This document shows, piece by piece, positions 8,988 to 17,078 of a stretch of 22,983 nt of DNA; the first letter of the stretch is position 1; each line of letters begins with the position of its first letter. The DNA comes from Acidobacteriota bacterium (GTDB lineage Bacteria > Acidobacteriota > Terriglobia > UBA7540): NCBI GenBank assembly GCA_021827245.1, contig JAKAWN010000053.1, positions 1-22,983 on the forward strand, written 5' to 3'. The notes below the pieces were generated by a model that was given only the letters and a program-made list of their open reading frames with translations, did no database searches and was not told the origin of the DNA. Position numbers and translations under genes: made by a program.

Positions 8988-9045
8988 GCCAGGGCCGGGG
9001 CAGGAGATCCTCGGATTTATCGGATGCCTCCTGCTGGCCTCGGCC
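8988..9045 (-). terminator. Stem-loop downstream of the GH38 gene, possible terminator
   Basis: GCAGGAG (9000-9006) pairs with CTCCTGC (9028-9034), and the flanking GGCC-rich arms (from 8988 and to 9045) extend the structure imperfectly. On the - strand it starts a few bases after the GH38 stop, and a T-rich stretch (CCTTTGATCCTTTTATTT) follows. The T-run is interrupted and the loop is large, so attenuation or mRNA stabilisation between GH38 and GH2 is as likely as full termination. Confidence 0.4.
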
Positions 9046-9052
9046 CGCTCTG

Positions 9053-11602
9053 CTAATGGATGCGAGTGATGCGGATGGATTTGATCTCCCACGGCTTCAT
9101 CGCAAACCGAATCGTGCTGCCCTCCCCGACCGTCCCAATCGTGTCTTCCAGCAGGTTGGTTTCGACAGCTCGCACCGGAAAAGGAAATTGAACGGAGACT
9201 TCTCCGGGGCGGCCTTCGCACTCGAAGAACCTCAGGATAGGATCGGTGTTGTAGAAGCCCTCCATTTGCTTCATCGCATAAAGAATCACATGGTTGCTCT
9301 CGGTTTTGATGAAAGAATGGGAGTCCGGTAGCCCGCCACCTTTCCCCGCCCACAGCTCCTGGGGACTGCGGTGAGCAGGTTCCTGCAGTGCGAGCAGCGG
9401 CTGGTTGAAATCCAACGCCTGGAACTCCACTTTGCCCTCTCTCCATCCGCCCTCGTGAGGGTAGATCGAGTAGCCAAAACTGTGGTGGCCCTCATCGGCG
9501 CGCGGGTCTGGACCCCACGGTCCGCGAATCACCGAAAGGCGAATCACGTCATTCTCGGCGTCAAATCCCTGGCGTCCATTATTCAGGATCGCGACCCCAT
9601 AGTTGTTGTCAGAGATATCCACCCACTTCCCCATCACCATTTCTTTTCCGGTCTGGTCCCGCTCGATCACGCCGTACGGGATTTCGGCGGCTACCTTGGT
9701 GGAGGAGACGTTCACGGGGAATCCCGCCTTCAGGAACGTGCTCCGTTCATACCAGTCCATTGACATTCGAACGTCGATTCGGGGAACGCCGGGCATCAGG
9801 CTGACATCCTGGACGAAGTTCGAGTCCCGGAAAGCATGGATGACGCGAACCGTCGCCCGTACCGGCCCTGTTTCGATGAATTCGACCTTGGCTTGGTTCA
9901 GATCCCACTTCTTTCCCGTCAGGCCGATATTCCAGGCGGGACCGGCGTACTCACTGGCGGTCGCTCTCGCCTGCTCGGCGGTATCTTCCAGCGCCACCAA
10001 GAAGTTCCCGGGTGCTTTGAAAACCTCGCGTTCATTCTTCTTGTCGTAAAGACGAACAATGTTTCCTGTGCGGGGATCGAATTCAACCCTGAAAAACTCG
10101 TTTTCAATGTAAGGACGAGGCTTCGTTCCAGTTCGCAAGGTGGTTGGCTTAACGGGCTGGCTGGAACCGGCGGCTTCGATGCGGTAGAGTTTCAGTCCCA
10201 TCTGGGGGACGTTCTCTGCAACGAATGCGATGGTTGCCTGTTCGCGATCACCTTTGCGCGTTGGCCCGCTGAGAATCTGGACGGGCAGAGTCTCCTTGCC
10301 GTTCGCTGCAACCATGTGCTCCGGCAGCGAAGGTCCTGCGATCTTGGCCTTGACCAAGTCCGTGCGGTCCCAGGACTGAGGATTGTAAACGACCACCGGA
10401 ACACCTTCCCCAAGTGTGTCAAGTTGCAGGCCGAGACACTCCAGCGAGAATTTCAGCGCGCGATGCCCGCGTTTGAAAACTTCGCCGTATTGCTTGGCAG
10501 CATCCTGATAGATGGGGCCGATACCGGAGCCTGGCAGCAAGTCGTGGGTCTGGTTGAGCAGCACCAGCTTCCAGGCCTCCTTGATGTCACGCGAAGGGTA
10601 GTAGTCCCTGTAATGGTTCAGGACCGCCAGTTCCGACATCTTTTCGGCAGTGAATAGGAGTTGCTCCGCCTCGCGGTTATGCCGCTTCATGTCGACCTGG
10701 GTTGTATAACAACCTTCAAAAACCGGATTCTGCTCACCGGTGATGACGGGGAAGTTTTTCTTTTCGGCCATCAGCAGGTTGAAGTAATTGGCCACGCTGT
10801 CCGTTTTAACATTCACGTCGTTCGGCGAGTTGTTGAGCGTGGCGATGGCATCCAGGTCACTGGCGTTGGGACCTCCGCCGTGGTCTCCTTCACCAAAGAG
10901 CATCAGGACGTCATGCACGCCCATTCTTTCTCCGGTTTGAAGCACGGGAACGGTGATGCGGTCGTGATTGACCGGTCCACCGTAGCCATGCGGCGGGTTG
11001 TAAGCCAACACCTCGCTGCCATCCAGGCCCTTCCACCAGAAAATCGGCGGGCGCTTGGGATCGTGCGGACGCCCGAAAATGTACCACTTGATCCCGGCCT
11101 TGGCGGCGATTTGCGGCATTGAGAAAGGATGGCCGAAGACGTCCGGCTGCCAGGCCACGTGGACGTAGTGGCCAAACTCCTTCTTGGTGTATTTTTGGCC
11201 GTAGAGGAACTGCCGAACCAGCGATTCGCCGTCGGGCATATTCTCATCCATCTGCGTCCAGGTAGAACTCACGGGAATCCAGTTATGAGTTTTCACCCTG
11301 TACTGGATTTGTTTGAAAATGTCAGGGAAGTAGTGCTCCATCTGCTGGTAGACCACGGCCTGGTCCTGTGCGTAGGTCAGGTTGGGATAGCGGTCCATCA
11401 AATTGAGCTGTTTCTGGAAGGTGTTATACATCACGTCGTAGGTGGATTCTTCCCATCGCCATAGCCAGGCCATGTCGATGTGAGCGTATCCGACAATGTG
11501 GGCAGTGTATCGTTTGGGATTGGGTTGGGCAGGAGCTTGAGCTTGTATAGCAGTCGCAGTCCCCCACAGGAGGACTGCAGCAACAATGAGCCACTTCCTC
11601 AT
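9053..11602 (-). CDS. GH38 alpha-mannosidase, exported
   Basis: The protein has 849 residues. The start MRKWLIV is chosen because AGAGG lies six bases upstream and a Sec signal peptide follows (hydrophobic to about residue 20, AIQAQ). The catalytic domain opens with HIVGYAHIDMAWLWRWEE, the zinc-site His/Asp pair of GH38, followed by VAWQPDVFGHPFSMPQI, in which D154 matches the family nucleophile. FGEGDHGGGP and LNQTHDLLPGSGI are further conserved GH38 blocks. The C-terminal half is the large beta-sandwich region (YIENEFFRVEFDPRTGNIVRLYDKKN). It hydrolyses alpha-mannosides of mannan or glycoproteins, presumably in the periplasm. It stands between GH51 upstream and GH2 downstream, with similar 226- and 227-bp gaps, so co-expression is likely but not proven. 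Confidence 0.93.
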   Translation of the reverse strand: MRKWLIVAAVLLWGTATAIQAQAPAQPNPKRYTAHIVGYAHIDMAWLWRWEESTYDVMYNTFQKQLNLMDRYPNLTYAQDQAVVYQQMEHYFPDIFKQIQYRVKTHNWIPVSSTWTQMDENMPDGESLVRQFLYGQKYTKKEFGHYVHVAWQPDVFGHPFSMPQIAAKAGIKWYIFGRPHDPKRPPIFWWKGLDGSEVLAYNPPHGYGGPVNHDRITVPVLQTGERMGVHDVLMLFGEGDHGGGPNASDLDAIATLNNSPNDVNVKTDSVANYFNLLMAEKKNFPVITGEQNPVFEGCYTTQVDMKRHNREAEQLLFTAEKMSELAVLNHYRDYYPSRDIKEAWKLVLLNQTHDLLPGSGIGPIYQDAAKQYGEVFKRGHRALKFSLECLGLQLDTLGEGVPVVVYNPQSWDRTDLVKAKIAGPSLPEHMVAANGKETLPVQILSGPTRKGDREQATIAFVAENVPQMGLKLYRIEAAGSSQPVKPTTLRTGTKPRPYIENEFFRVEFDPRTGNIVRLYDKKNEREVFKAPGNFLVALEDTAEQARATASEYAGPAWNIGLTGKKWDLNQAKVEFIETGPVRATVRVIHAFRDSNFVQDVSLMPGVPRIDVRMSMDWYERSTFLKAGFPVNVSSTKVAAEIPYGVIERDQTGKEMVMGKWVDISDNNYGVAILNNGRQGFDAENDVIRLSVIRGPWGPDPRADEGHHSFGYSIYPHEGGWREGKVEFQALDFNQPLLALQEPAHRSPQELWAGKGGGLPDSHSFIKTESNHVILYAMKQMEGFYNTDPILRFFECEGRPGEVSVQFPFPVRAVETNLLEDTIGTVGEGSTIRFAMKPWEIKSIRITRIH

Positions 11603-11624
11603 GTGACACCTCTTCTGTTCGGAC

Positions 11625-11729
11625 CTAAAATGGATTGCAAATTGAAGTGACACCCTTTTTCGTGAAGGCGCGGACCTGGGAACCGAAACGCGCCCGTGGG
11701 GTCGCCGGCGCTGCGGCCGGCCGTGACAT
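11625..11729 (-). CDS. Possible 34-residue leader ORF before GH38
   Basis: A perfect ribosome-binding sequence AAGGAGG (11743-11749, - strand) stands in the gap between GH51 and GH38 and belongs to no recognised gene. Thirteen bases after it an ATG opens a 34-residue frame (MSRPAAAPATPRARFG...) that stops 22 bases before the GH38 start. The spacing is long, the peptide is Arg/Ala/Pro-rich and resembles nothing I know. It could be a regulatory uORF or chance. Confidence 0.18.
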   Translation of the reverse strand: MSRPAAAPATPRARFGSQVRAFTKKGVTSICNPF

Positions 11730-11828
11730 TTTGATCTGCAATCCTCCTTAATTCAGTACCCGTATGCTACTGCGGCCTTCAGCAGGGAGCAAGGTTTTTT
11801 AACGCACGATCTGCCGAGCCTTACGCAC

Positions 11829-13916
11829 TCAGCGGCGGGAAAAGATGAACACCGTCAGGGAGTGTGGCGGAAACGTGTAATGAATCAGCCCTTCCGGCAC
11901 GCCGATCTGGCTGCTCACTGGATGAACTCGGTCGGGATGGAATTCGTCGTTTCCGGTGAGGATGGAGTCACTGGTCAGAGTTTTCACCTCGGCCGTGGAT
12001 GCAGCCGGGAACCCGTGAAGCTGAATCTCCGCAGGAATCGCCTGCTGCCAGTTGCGGTTGACCACAAACAGGCTGAGTTGGTGGTTCGTGGAATCGGTGG
12101 TGGCCAGGACGTCCAGCCAGGGAACGTCGGGAATGTTGGGGATACGCCGGACGCCGTCTTTTACGCTGTACTCGCGAACCGTGGTTTGGGTGGCAACTGG
12201 CGTATCGCCGGCATAGTGAGAATAGAGCCAGAAGGCCCAGTACTGCGGTGTAACGTAAACCTGGCCCAGCTTTTTGTGGATGCCGCCGAATTCGATGAGT
12301 CCCGTCATGTCTGAAATGGGCACGAAATTGGCGTGCTCAATCAGCATATTCATCCAGCCTGCGGTAACAATGGCTCCGCCCAGGTTGGTATAACCTGGAA
12401 CGAGCGCACCCGGGGGCCCCGTGAAAAGCCATTCCGTGTAAGCCAGTTTCACCCGTCCGCGCGTGGCAGGGTTCGAGTCGATCTGGGCCTTCACGTTGGC
12501 CAAAGCCTGCCCCACGCCCACGGGCACAGCCAAGTCAGCTCTCCAGACAAAATTCCGCCCTGCCGCTTTGTTGATTACGCTGTCCATGCCCACCACAAAG
12601 TGCGTGGTCAAATAGTGCAGGATACTTGCGTCATCCTGGATGAGTGGCGCGTTCCAATTGCGGAAGAAATCGATGTCGCCGCCCGTCGCCAGCACCTTTG
12701 AGCCGGGTTCGAGCAAGCTCCGAATCGCGTTGTAGAACTCGCGGTAGCGCGCGGCGTTTCCGTCCGGCGTCTGCCAGCCGTTATCGTCGCGGTTCCACAA
12801 CTCGTTGCCCATTTCCCAGACGGGCACGTCGTACGGTGCGGGATGGCCGTTACGGGCGCGTATTTTCCCCTCGGGCGAATCCTCCGGCCCCACACAGTAT
12901 TGAGCCCAGTTCCGGGCTTCTTCCGCGGTCCCACTTCCAAGGTTGAGGGCGATCTGGGGCTTTGCGCCGATCAGGCGGCAGAACTTCATCAGGTCATCGG
13001 TGCCGAACAGGTTGTAATCCGGAATGCCCCACGCCTGGTTCAGCATCGTGCGGCGCTTATCCACGGGACCGATTCCGTTTTCCCAGTGGTAGGCACTCGT
13101 AAAGTTACCGCCATATCGGAGAAGCGGACTGTCCAAAGCCTTCGCGGCGCGAACTACAGCTGGATCAAATCCGTCGATGGCGTCGGCCGGATAGAGCAGA
13201 ATTTCGTCAACCGAAAGCCGGTAATCTCCGTTGATGGCCACGGCAAAGTCCACAGGTTCAAACGGTGCGACAGCACCCTTGGTGAGTGAAAGATGAAAGT
13301 GGAGTTTATGCCAGCCAGGAGCGGCTGGCGCCAGGAGTTTGTCGGAAGCAAGGACGGTACCCGGTTCATCGTGGCGCCGGAAGCTCACGGAAAGCTCCCG
13401 CGAGCCTTCGTGCGACCGGACAAACAGGATGCCGTCGTAATCAAGCTCGCGCTGGACCGGGAGGTAGACGCTCTGCCGTATGCCGACCTCACGGCCGGCC
13501 ATGCCCATCAGATAGAGATAGCGGCTGGAGTTCGCCGCGCCTCCCCACCGCGGCTCGTAGCGGCGTCCTTCCTTCACCCAGAGCGGCAGCCAGGGAAGCG
13601 GAAGACCGATTCTTGTGGAGTACTGGAAATCCTTGCCCCGGAAGCGTTGCGCAAGCGTTTCAAGGCTTGCGTCGTAGTTTTCCAGGCTGGGATTGTCCAG
13701 CAACTCCGCGGAAACCCCGCCAAAGATCGAGTGGCGGATGTTCTCAATGAACGTTCCGTAGATGGTGCGAGGCACTCGATAAGACGCCGGACTGGACGCG
13801 TCAACCTCAATCTGCGCCGTGGGCGAATCCGTCCTGACATAGGTCGAGACGCTTTGGGCATTCAAAGTGACCGTGAAAAGACTGAGAAGAAAAAATAAAC
13901 CAAGACAACGCACCAT
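11829..13916 (-). CDS. GH51 alpha-L-arabinofuranosidase-like protein, exported
   Basis: The protein has 695 residues. The start MVRCLG is chosen because a Sec signal peptide follows directly (LFFLLSLFTVTLNAQ) and an AGGA lies five bases upstream; the frame extends further upstream into the repeat-rich gap without sense. The GH51 hallmark IYGTFIENIRHSIFGGVSAELLDN is at the start of the mature part, followed by a carbohydrate-binding-like beta-sandwich (residues about 100-230) and the catalytic barrel. E372 in WEMGNELWN is the expected acid/base and E495 in AYTEWLF the nucleophile. Family members release arabinofuranose from arabinan, arabinoxylan or arabinogalactan; some GH51 are endoglucanases. 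A signal peptide is notable because many GH51 enzymes are cytoplasmic. It is the first gene of the leftward glycosidase series. Confidence 0.9.
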   Translation of the reverse strand: MVRCLGLFFLLSLFTVTLNAQSVSTYVRTDSPTAQIEVDASSPASYRVPRTIYGTFIENIRHSIFGGVSAELLDNPSLENYDASLETLAQRFRGKDFQYSTRIGLPLPWLPLWVKEGRRYEPRWGGAANSSRYLYLMGMAGREVGIRQSVYLPVQRELDYDGILFVRSHEGSRELSVSFRRHDEPGTVLASDKLLAPAAPGWHKLHFHLSLTKGAVAPFEPVDFAVAINGDYRLSVDEILLYPADAIDGFDPAVVRAAKALDSPLLRYGGNFTSAYHWENGIGPVDKRRTMLNQAWGIPDYNLFGTDDLMKFCRLIGAKPQIALNLGSGTAEEARNWAQYCVGPEDSPEGKIRARNGHPAPYDVPVWEMGNELWNRDDNGWQTPDGNAARYREFYNAIRSLLEPGSKVLATGGDIDFFRNWNAPLIQDDASILHYLTTHFVVGMDSVINKAAGRNFVWRADLAVPVGVGQALANVKAQIDSNPATRGRVKLAYTEWLFTGPPGALVPGYTNLGGAIVTAGWMNMLIEHANFVPISDMTGLIEFGGIHKKLGQVYVTPQYWAFWLYSHYAGDTPVATQTTVREYSVKDGVRRIPNIPDVPWLDVLATTDSTNHQLSLFVVNRNWQQAIPAEIQLHGFPAASTAEVKTLTSDSILTGNDEFHPDRVHPVSSQIGVPEGLIHYTFPPHSLTVFIFSRR

Positions 13917-14034
13917 GGAGATCCTGTTCCTTTCTGCTATGGCAAAATCGACACTGTATCTTGACCTAGACGCTGGGGGTGTTTTCGGTCTCCCGGTTCC
14001 CGCCACAATCGAATTGAGTAGCCGCCCACTAGCG

Positions 14035-14097
14035 TGTGGCACGGCCATCTTGGCCGTGTGTTTTGAGCGCAGCACGGGCGATGACGCCCGTGCCACA
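14035..14097. repeat. 63-bp double-hairpin palindromic element (REP/BIME-like)
   Basis: The ends TGTGGCACGG (14035-14044) and CCGTGCCACA (14088-14097) are perfect inverted repeats of 10 bp. Inside are two perfect hairpins: CACGGCCA-TCT-TGGCCGTG (14040-14058) and GCACGGGCG-ATGA-CGCCCGTGC (14072-14093). Two hairpins facing each other is the layout of REP pairs mobilised by RAYT (TnpA-REP) transposases. No such transposase is in the window. Confidence 0.6.
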
Positions 14098-14179
14098 AAC
14101 AGCATTTTCTGTGGGCGACAAGGGGGAGTGGGCGCCGCTGGGGCTACATCGAGACCAGATTTCTCGGTTTTGTTTTCGC

Positions 14180-14369
14180 TTCGTTTTTTCGGCCGTCCTT
14201 TATTTTCAACGAAATCGGTAGGTTCGTTTTTAGGTTCGTTTCGGTTCGTTTTTTATGCACTCTAGTGTTTTCAATAACTTCGGTAGCTTCGTTTTCGGTT
14301 CGTTTGGCCGTTTTTTCGGTTCGTTTTTCAGGCCGATCCTTTGTTTTCAACCACTTCTCCGGTTCGTTT
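14180..14369. repeat. TTCGTTT repeat tract
   Basis: Eight TTCGTTT units start at 14180, 14223, 14235, 14245, 14288, 14299, 14320 and 14363, mostly preceded by GG or CGG. A longer unit is superimposed: GGCCGTCCTTTATTTTCAAC (14191-14210) recurs as GGCCGATCCTTTGTTTTCAAC-like sequence from 14331, 140 bp on, with flanking TTCGTTT in both. Base composition is strongly strand-biased (T-rich on +). Similar AACGAA-rich spacers are found in Acidobacteriota and Planctomycetes genomes; their function is unknown. Confidence 0.65.
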
Positions 14370-14431
14370 CTCAAAATAACATCTTTTTTGTCCCATCTGT
14401 CTCAAGCCTCGGCGACCACCGAGTTAAAGCA

Positions 14432-14461
14432 AGACTACTACACTAGGCCACTATTTGTCAA
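14432..14461 (-). promoter_or_regulatory. Candidate promoter reading toward the GH51 gene
   Basis: On the - strand a perfect TTGACA (14456-14461) is followed after 18 bases by TAGTCT (14432-14437), with CTAGTGTAGTAG in the spacer and -10 region. If active it would give a leader of roughly 500 bases through the TTCGTTT tract before GH51. It is a pattern match only. Confidence 0.3.
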
Positions 14462-14825
14462 GAAAAATCGCCCGAGAGTACATGTTCCGGCTCAAGTCAG
14501 ATCTCATCGCCAGCCCTTCTGGCCTTCCTGTCCCTCGGGGCACGGCAGATAAGCAGGAGCCCAAAAGGCTTCGCTAGACGCCACCAGTGGACAGGCACTT
14601 TGGCACTTGTTACCGCACGCGCATTCCTAATTTGGGAGTGTATCAGGGCGGTGAGGGGGATGGCAGGCTTTCCTGTTCTTTCCTTTATGATGGGGATCTT
14701 GACCGAAGGCGGCGGGTTCAATTAAAAAATCTGACTGGGCTGCCTACGGGGTTGTCCGCGGATTAGTAGGCCATGATTAAGAATCCATGAACCGTGGCCA
14801 TCTGCCAGTGGAGGGTTAATCAGCG

Positions 14826-15152
14826 GTGAACGAAAAGGTTGATGATTCTGAAGGAATGGAACATGCAAGCGCGCCGGCAGCGCAGGACCGCGAACCGGAC
14901 GCCATCTACCAAGAGGGAAAAGTCGTCGGGCGCGTTGTCGAGCCTGAAGTGTATCCGGACGCCAAAGAAATTCACTTCGACGAGATTCTCGATAGCGATC
15001 ACCTTGTGCTCGCGGACGAATGCGAATTCCAGAAATACCGAATTATGATCCAGAAAGTTGCTTTCGCGACGAAGCTGGACACGCGGCCTGGCCACCGGGG
15101 AAGAACGCTGGCGGAATGCGTTGCCGAAATCCTGGGTTATATCGAGCAGTAG
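14826..15152 (+). CDS. Small acidic hypothetical protein
   Basis: The protein has 108 residues. The start is GTG, with GGAGGG (14810-14815) ten bases before it; the first internal ATG (14856) abuts GAAGGA too closely to be served by it. The sequence has no signal peptide, membrane segment or motif I recognise. The N-terminal 30 residues are low-complexity and acidic. The core (VVGRVVEPEVYPDAKEIHFDEILDSDHLVLADECEF...) is followed by a basic C-terminal part (KVAFATKLDTRPGHRGRTL). Codon use is consistent with real coding across the frame, and this is the main support. Gaps of 909 bp before and 180 bp after suggest a single-gene unit. An opposing frame covering 14820-15242 exists but has no good ribosome-binding site. 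Confidence 0.6.
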   Translation: MNEKVDDSEGMEHASAPAAQDREPDAIYQEGKVVGRVVEPEVYPDAKEIHFDEILDSDHLVLADECEFQKYRIMIQKVAFATKLDTRPGHRGRTLAECVAEILGYIEQ

Positions 15153-15332
15153 CCGGGCTGTGCATTTACCCGTAGATTGAAAAGGCCGGACAGACACCTC
15201 GCGGAGTTTACCTTCGGGCCCGCTTGCAATCTTCGGGGCCATTCGGCAGTGAAGGGCGATCTGGCGGGACTGGTACGGGAAAGGTGGCGTGGGATCACCT
15301 CTTTCATAGCCGCAATCCGTAGCCTAGCGGGC

Positions 15333-16460
15333 CTAGTTGATGAGCATTTCTCTTAAATCACGGTGCTCATTTGGAGGTGCGGAATCCACGGTTCCTCGCA
15401 CTCTGGCGACTTGGCGTCCGATGGTTTCCCATGTTTTTTCAGGAAGTGAAAGAAACACGCGGACGACATCGGGATCGAATTGCTTTCCCGATTCGCGTAT
15501 TACCTCTTCCCGCGCTGTCTCAAATGGCAAGGCCTGACGATAGGGGCGGTCGGAGGTCATGGCGTCGAGCGTGTCCGCGACGGCGAAAATCCTCGCACCC
15601 AATGGAATTTCTTCTCCCACGAGTCCCTGCGGATAGCCGGCTCCGTCGTATCGTTCCTGGTGAGCCAGGACGATTTCCGCTGCCGCCGAGAGAAAGGGGA
15701 TACGACTGAGCAGTTCGTAACCAATCCGAACATGGGTCTGCATGACCGACATCTCCTGCGGCGAGAGTTTGCCTTGCTTCAGCAGGATGGGGTCTGGGAT
15801 GCCGATTTTTCCGATATCGTGCAGGTAGGCACCGCGGGCAATTGTCTTGAGCTGCTCTTTGGTGCAACCCATTGCCCGGGCGATTTCAAGGCAGTAGAGG
15901 CTGACGCGGCGGGAGTGCCCGGCTGTTTCCGTATCACGGAGATCAAGCGCAGCCCCAAGTGCCTCCAGCGTGTCGTCATAGGCGTGCTCAATGCGCTTCA
16001 CCGCGATTTGCAGTTGATGTGTGCGCTGCTCGACCATCTCTTCCAGTTGGCGGCGGTAAGCCTCCAACTCGGCTTCCATTACCCTCTTTCGGATGGCTCG
16101 GCGCACGGACTCAACAGCCACATCCAATTGAAACGGCTTTACCAGATAGTCGTCGGATCCGTGTCTCATCGCTTCAACGGCCACCCGGAGGTCATCTTCA
16201 CCCGTAGCCATAACAAACGCGATGTGGGGATGCCTCTTTTGGATTTCGGCCAGGAATGCAAGTCCTGTCATGCCTGGCATGTCAATGTCTGAAACAACGG
16301 CATCGAAGCGCTCCTGCTCCAACAAGCGAAGCGCTTCAGTTCCGCTCAAGCACCCACGCCAATCAAATCCGCATCTGCTGAGCTTCTCTCCCAAGAGTTG
16401 CCAGACCGCTTGCTCGTCATTCACCAACAAGACTCGTGGTTTCTCTTCAATAACATTCAT
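15333..16460 (-). CDS. Two-component response regulator, REC + HD-GYP (RpfG-like)
   Basis: The protein has 375 residues. The start MNVIEEKP is chosen because GGGAG lies six bases upstream. Residues about 8-125 are a receiver domain with the acidic pair D15/E16, phospho-acceptor D58 (VVSDIDMPG), T86 and K108 (LVKPF). A charged coiled-coil linker (about 125-155) leads to an HD-GYP domain with HDIGKIGIPD (H214/D215) and HQERYDGAGYPQG (GYP at 275-277). HD-GYP domains degrade cyclic di-GMP, so this likely lowers c-di-GMP in response to a partner kinase and affects biofilm or motility. The motif reads HQE where many members have HHE, a frequent variant. No histidine kinase is adjacent, so the partner is unknown. 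Confidence 0.93.
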   Translation of the reverse strand: MNVIEEKPRVLLVNDEQAVWQLLGEKLSRCGFDWRGCLSGTEALRLLEQERFDAVVSDIDMPGMTGLAFLAEIQKRHPHIAFVMATGEDDLRVAVEAMRHGSDDYLVKPFQLDVAVESVRRAIRKRVMEAELEAYRRQLEEMVEQRTHQLQIAVKRIEHAYDDTLEALGAALDLRDTETAGHSRRVSLYCLEIARAMGCTKEQLKTIARGAYLHDIGKIGIPDPILLKQGKLSPQEMSVMQTHVRIGYELLSRIPFLSAAAEIVLAHQERYDGAGYPQGLVGEEIPLGARIFAVADTLDAMTSDRPYRQALPFETAREEVIRESGKQFDPDVVRVFLSLPEKTWETIGRQVARVRGTVDSAPPNEHRDLREMLIN

Positions 16461-16541
16461 TGGATTCTCCCATATTGCCGGGCCTGCCAGCGCCTGTCCC
16501 TGGAAGACGGCGGCCACGCGCTTCCAGCGGACATTCAGGGT

Positions 16542-16669
16542 CTAGCAGGTTGCTGAAAAACCCGGTGCCTGAGCCGTAGCGGCGACTTTAAGTCGCCATA
16601 ACCTCAGACTTTTCAACTGGTGTGTGGCGGCATAAAGCCGCCGCTACACGTTTTTCAGCAAGCTGCTAG
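16542..16669. mobile_element. 128-bp MITE-like element with 19-bp terminal inverted repeats
   Basis: The left end CTAGCAGGTTGCTGAAAAA (16542-16560) and the right end TTTTTCAGCAAGCTGCTAG (16651-16669) are inverted repeats matching at 18 of 19 positions. The outermost CTAG on both sides could be a palindromic 4-bp target duplication. Inside, two GTAGCGG palindromes face each other: GGCGACTT-T-AAGTCGCC (16581-16597) and GGCGGC-ATAAA-GCCGCC (16626-16642). There is no coding capacity. The GCTGAAAAA termini recall insertion-sequence ends of the IS1182/IS5 type from memory, so a non-autonomous derivative is likely. Confidence 0.7.
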
Positions 16670-16892
16670 TCCAAAGCTTGGCATATTGCCAACATCGCCT
16701 TTCGGTTTCGACACGCCTAACCGGACGTACGCCAAATGCAATGCCAGCCGGCTTTCCCTGAAAGATCGCATCAGACCCCCCACATTGAGAAAGACAAGCT
16801 CCTGGAACGCGGAACACCCGCGTCAGCCTTGCACTCTCACTGTTTTTCTATCGGTGCCTTCACGCGGGAGCGTTAGGGGATAGGTAGACAAA

Positions 16893-17078
16893 TCATTTCC
16901 ATCTGGGTCTTAGAGTGGGGCATGATACAGGAATGTGCGACATGACCTGGCGTCTTGGGTAAGCTCGTAACGTATTGGTAGCATTATGCTCAGTTTGAAT
17001 TTTCGGGTCTTCTGCCACCGGGCGGAACAGGGGGTAGTCCTCAAAGAGCTTGCATTCCGTCAGTGTGTCGGCGGGCAT
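16893..17078 (-). pseudogene. Doubtful 61-residue frame divergent from pyrB, perhaps a gene remnant
   Basis: An ATG (17076-17078) has AGGAG four bases upstream, and the first 25 codons have a coding-like third-position bias (MPADTLTECKLFEDYPLFRPV). The rest loses that bias and ends early. The opening faintly recalls the N-terminus of Crp/Fnr-type regulators, so this may be a decayed gene cut by mutation. This is weak inference, and chance is possible. Confidence 0.2.

Larger units (their letters stand above)
13917..14825. other. 909-bp gene-free stretch rich in repeats
   Basis: No convincing gene lies here. It holds a 63-bp double-hairpin element, a TTCGTTT repeat tract and a possible leftward promoter, listed separately. 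Short open frames in it have low-complexity Lys/Thr/Glu- or Phe/Ser-rich translations that derive from the repeats. The part 14470-14810 shows nothing I recognise. Confidence 0.6.

Noticed and set aside
9836..10657. Rightward frame (273 codons) opposite GH38
   Set aside because: Antisense to the conserved alpha-mannosidase frame; no recognisable domain.
14180..14369. TTCGTTT tract as a CRISPR array
   Set aside because: Units are only 7-10 bases, irregularly spaced, with no uniform spacers and no cas genes.
14497..14721. Leftward 74-codon frame in the gene-free stretch
   Set aside because: Low-complexity translation, no ribosome-binding site and no motif.
14820..15242. Leftward frame (140 codons) opposite the small hypothetical gene
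   Set aside because: No clear ribosome-binding site and a less protein-like composition than the + frame at 14826-15152, though neither is certain.
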